6,915 nucleotides of DNA from a bacterium (GTDB lineage Bacteria > Margulisbacteria > Marinamargulisbacteria > UBA6595), in assembly GCA_027621615.1 (NCBI GenBank), contig JAQCBC010000044.1:1-6915 (forward strand), in the 5' to 3' direction. Position 1 is the stretch's first letter, and the number at the start of each line of letters is the position of its first letter. Under the pieces are notes generated by a model. It ran no database searches. It saw only the letters and a list, made by a program, of their open reading frames with translations, and was not told where the DNA came from. Positions 5,437 through 6,915 of the stretch are shown piece after piece. Both the position numbers and the translations under genes were made by a program.

Positions 5437-6914
5437 TTTATTTCCGGACACATAAATTGATACACACAACGAGAACATGTATTGGGGCTCAGATTGGGCG
5501 TGGCCCCATACTGCCCAGACCGAATCGATGCAACAAGCGCCTCCCAAAGCGCCGACTGATTGGCCCGAAGCGCTGCATCCAGCGCATGAAACCGCTGATT
5601 AAATGGCTTAAATAGCGTTGATTTTGCATCATCATCGGCTAACACGATTACCGGCTCAACACAGCTGTCTTTAATATGCCAAAAACACGCACCCACCACC
5701 GGCCGATCCGGAAAGCACGCCTGAGCAACATGCACATAGACAGCCAGCTGATGGTGCTTGCCCGTAACCGAATCTTTTTTAGACGGCACGGTTGCACCCG
5801 TCTTAAAATCAACGACGACCAACACACCCGTACTGGGGTCTTCTAAAATACAATCAATAGCCCCGGATACCGTCGCTCCCGATACCAACGGAATGGATTC
5901 AAACGCATATTCTGTTTGAAAAACACGCAACCCCATCCGCTCGAAACTAGCCAAAAAGGCATCCAGAAGCCCAGTTTCAAACCAAGCCTGCCGGACATAC
6001 AACACCCCATGCGTCGGCCACGATTGGCTGGTCAGTACCGACTCAATCGCCGCTGATAACGCCGGCCGCAATTGCGCCGAATCGGTTGCCAATAAGCGTC
6101 CCTCCTCTGAAGACAATCCAGACAAGAACACCTGAGCGATTCGATGCACCATCCCCCCCCACAAAACCCCCAGCCGATCCACAGCCACGCCGTCCAGATT
6201 CAAAACATAGCGATAATAATACAGTTGCGGACACTGGGCATACGCATTCATCGCTGTTGCGCTTAAGGCCAATTCGGCCGGAAAAACCAGCGGTTTTGAA
6301 TCTGGCAACACCCCGCAGGCCTCTGGACTATCCAGTGGTTGAAACAGCGGTGCCACCCACTCAATAGCTGAATCAAATAAACGACTTGGGCCCAGTTGCG
6401 ATTCTCCGGTCGCATACGAAAACCACCGCTCACGCGCCGGACAGCCACTGTAATAATCCCCAGCACTCTGATACCGAGCCACACAATCCGGCTCATCAAT
6501 TAATCGGCCTAAATAAGTCGGCGATTCAAATCGGGGGATTGCGTCTTGATCGCACCCCAACACCATGACCACCGACGGGGCAGCCCCAGTGCCCTCTAAA
6601 AAAGAGACCACAGGAACCCCCGATGTTTCACGTGAAACCACAACACCACTCAAATACACCAACAGATCCTCACGCACCTGAATGGCGGAGCCCCCCACAT
6701 CAACATAGTCATCCTGAAATGACCGCAAGGCAGCCACCATCGCATAATACGATACCGTCTCAGCATCTACCCCTGCCAACCACTCGCGAAGTCCCTCAAG
6801 AAGCGTATCGGCCGAGTCTGGCACCCCCTGCACCCACGCTTGCACTGCGCAAACAAGCGCTGAAACACCCGGATCCTCCGGATCGCAACTTAAGGGAGTC
6901 GCAATCGCCCGCCG
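5427..6914 (-). CDS. addB: AddB-like subunit with C-terminal Fe-S nuclease (N-terminus beyond window)
   Basis: This is the C-terminal 495 residues of the partner subunit of the AddA-type enzyme. The frame stays open to the right edge, so the inactive helicase-like N-terminal half lies outside. Seen, in fragment numbering: the PD-(D/E)XK nuclease with GMVHRI (His257), GAIDCI (Asp354), VVVDFKTG (Asp369, Lys371) and HQLAVY (Gln389, Tyr393). The AddB-type iron-sulfur signature is also present. One cysteine precedes the nuclease in AQCPQLYYYRY (Cys228), and three follow in CSRCVYQFMC (Cys480, 483, 489), a C-x2-C-x5-C. All catalytic and cluster residues are present, so the nuclease is probably active. 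A G8 run on the coding strand sits beside the His motif, and a parS site encodes VSRET at 93-97. The stop overlaps addA by 10 bp. It belongs to the AddB/RecB-nuclease family; subfamily is unsure without the N-terminus. Confidence 0.83.
   Translation of the reverse strand, partial: RRAIATPLSCDPEDPGVSALVCAVQAWVQGVPDSADTLLEGLREWLAGVDAETVSYYAMVAALRSFQDDYVDVGGSAIQVREDLLVYLSGVVVSRETSGVPVVSFLEGTGAAPSVVMVLGCDQDAIPRFESPTYLGRLIDEPDCVARYQSAGDYYSGCPARERWFSYATGESQLGPSRLFDSAIEWVAPLFQPLDSPEACGVLPDSKPLVFPAELALSATAMNAYAQCPQLYYYRYVLNLDGVAVDRLGVLWGGMVHRIAQVFLSGLSSEEGRLLATDSAQLRPALSAAIESVLTSQSWPTHGVLYVRQAWFETGLLDAFLASFERMGLRVFQTEYAFESIPLVSGATVSGAIDCILEDPSTGVLVVVDFKTGATVPSKKDSVTGKHHQLAVYVHVAQACFPDRPVVGACFWHIKDSCVEPVIVLADDDAKSTLFKPFNQRFHALDAALRANQSALWEALVASIRSGQYGATPNLSPNTCSRCVYQFMCPEIKWA
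6624..6639. other. parS centromere site 3 (one end mismatch), in addB
   Basis: TGTTTCACGTGAAACC differs from the perfect site only at the last base and keeps the 14-bp palindromic core (6625-6638). It encodes VSRET at residues 93-97 of the AddB fragment, in a stretch after a hydrophobic segment and before the next strand-like segment. Its centre is 1886 bp from site 2; site 2 is 1917 bp from site 1. Confidence 0.8.
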
Positions 6915-6915
6915 A

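Noticed and set aside
5437..5547. N-terminal extension of AddA to the upstream ATG
   Set aside because: It would lie almost wholly inside the addB nuclease end, including its cysteine motif codons, and would push the P-loop unusually far from the start.

Overview
This 6.9-kb window is bacterial chromosomal DNA of roughly balanced base composition. It shows dense coding, 4-bp and 1-bp gene overlaps, and a tRNA gene with its CCA end encoded. The lineage cannot be fixed from the sequence. A single-RRM RNA-binding protein next to a HU-type protein, a SemiSWEET sugar porter, and a ComEA carrying both an SLBB and a helix-hairpin-helix part fit a free-living or host-associated, probably Gram-negative bacterium outside the best-studied groups (inference). 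There are no transposases, integrases or CRISPR arrays.

Layout. Positions 1-797 (minus strand) hold a HU/IHF-family gene followed, with a 1-bp overlap, by thymidylate kinase (tmk), which runs off the left edge. Positions 798-1060 are an AT-rich divergent promoter region. A good sigma70-like promoter (TTGACT, 18 bp, TATATT) serves HU leftwards, and a weaker one serves the RRM gene rightwards. Positions 1061-1947 (plus strand) hold the RRM protein, tRNA-Ser(GCU), a doubtful ~60-residue ORF and a SemiSWEET transporter. Positions 1948-2230 are ambiguous: a low-complexity plus-strand ORF that could be coupled to SemiSWEET, or the remains of a minus-strand gene, with a small GC-rich repeat. Positions 2231-6915 (minus strand) are a compact operon addB-addA-comEA; addB runs off the right edge.

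The operon encodes both halves of an AddAB-type helicase-nuclease. AddB keeps its C-terminal nuclease with the four-cysteine Fe-S signature. AddA keeps all superfamily 1 helicase motifs and its own C-terminal nuclease. These enzymes process double-strand breaks for RecA. The operon ends with ComEA, the DNA receptor of natural transformation, so DNA uptake and DNA-end processing appear to be expressed together.

The most striking signal is written over this operon. Three copies of the ParB-binding centromere site parS (TGTTTCACGTGAAACA: two perfect, one with a single end mismatch) lie inside the addB and addA coding sequences. They are about 1.9 kb apart, are all read as the peptide VSRET, and all sit where the proteins seem tolerant (a loop and a C-terminal tail in AddA, a probable linker in AddB). 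The operon therefore seems to double as part of the chromosome's partition centromere, and the region is probably origin-proximal. The plus strand looks C-rich over G through most of the window, so the minus strand may be the leading strand, which would put the origin beyond the right edge (inference).
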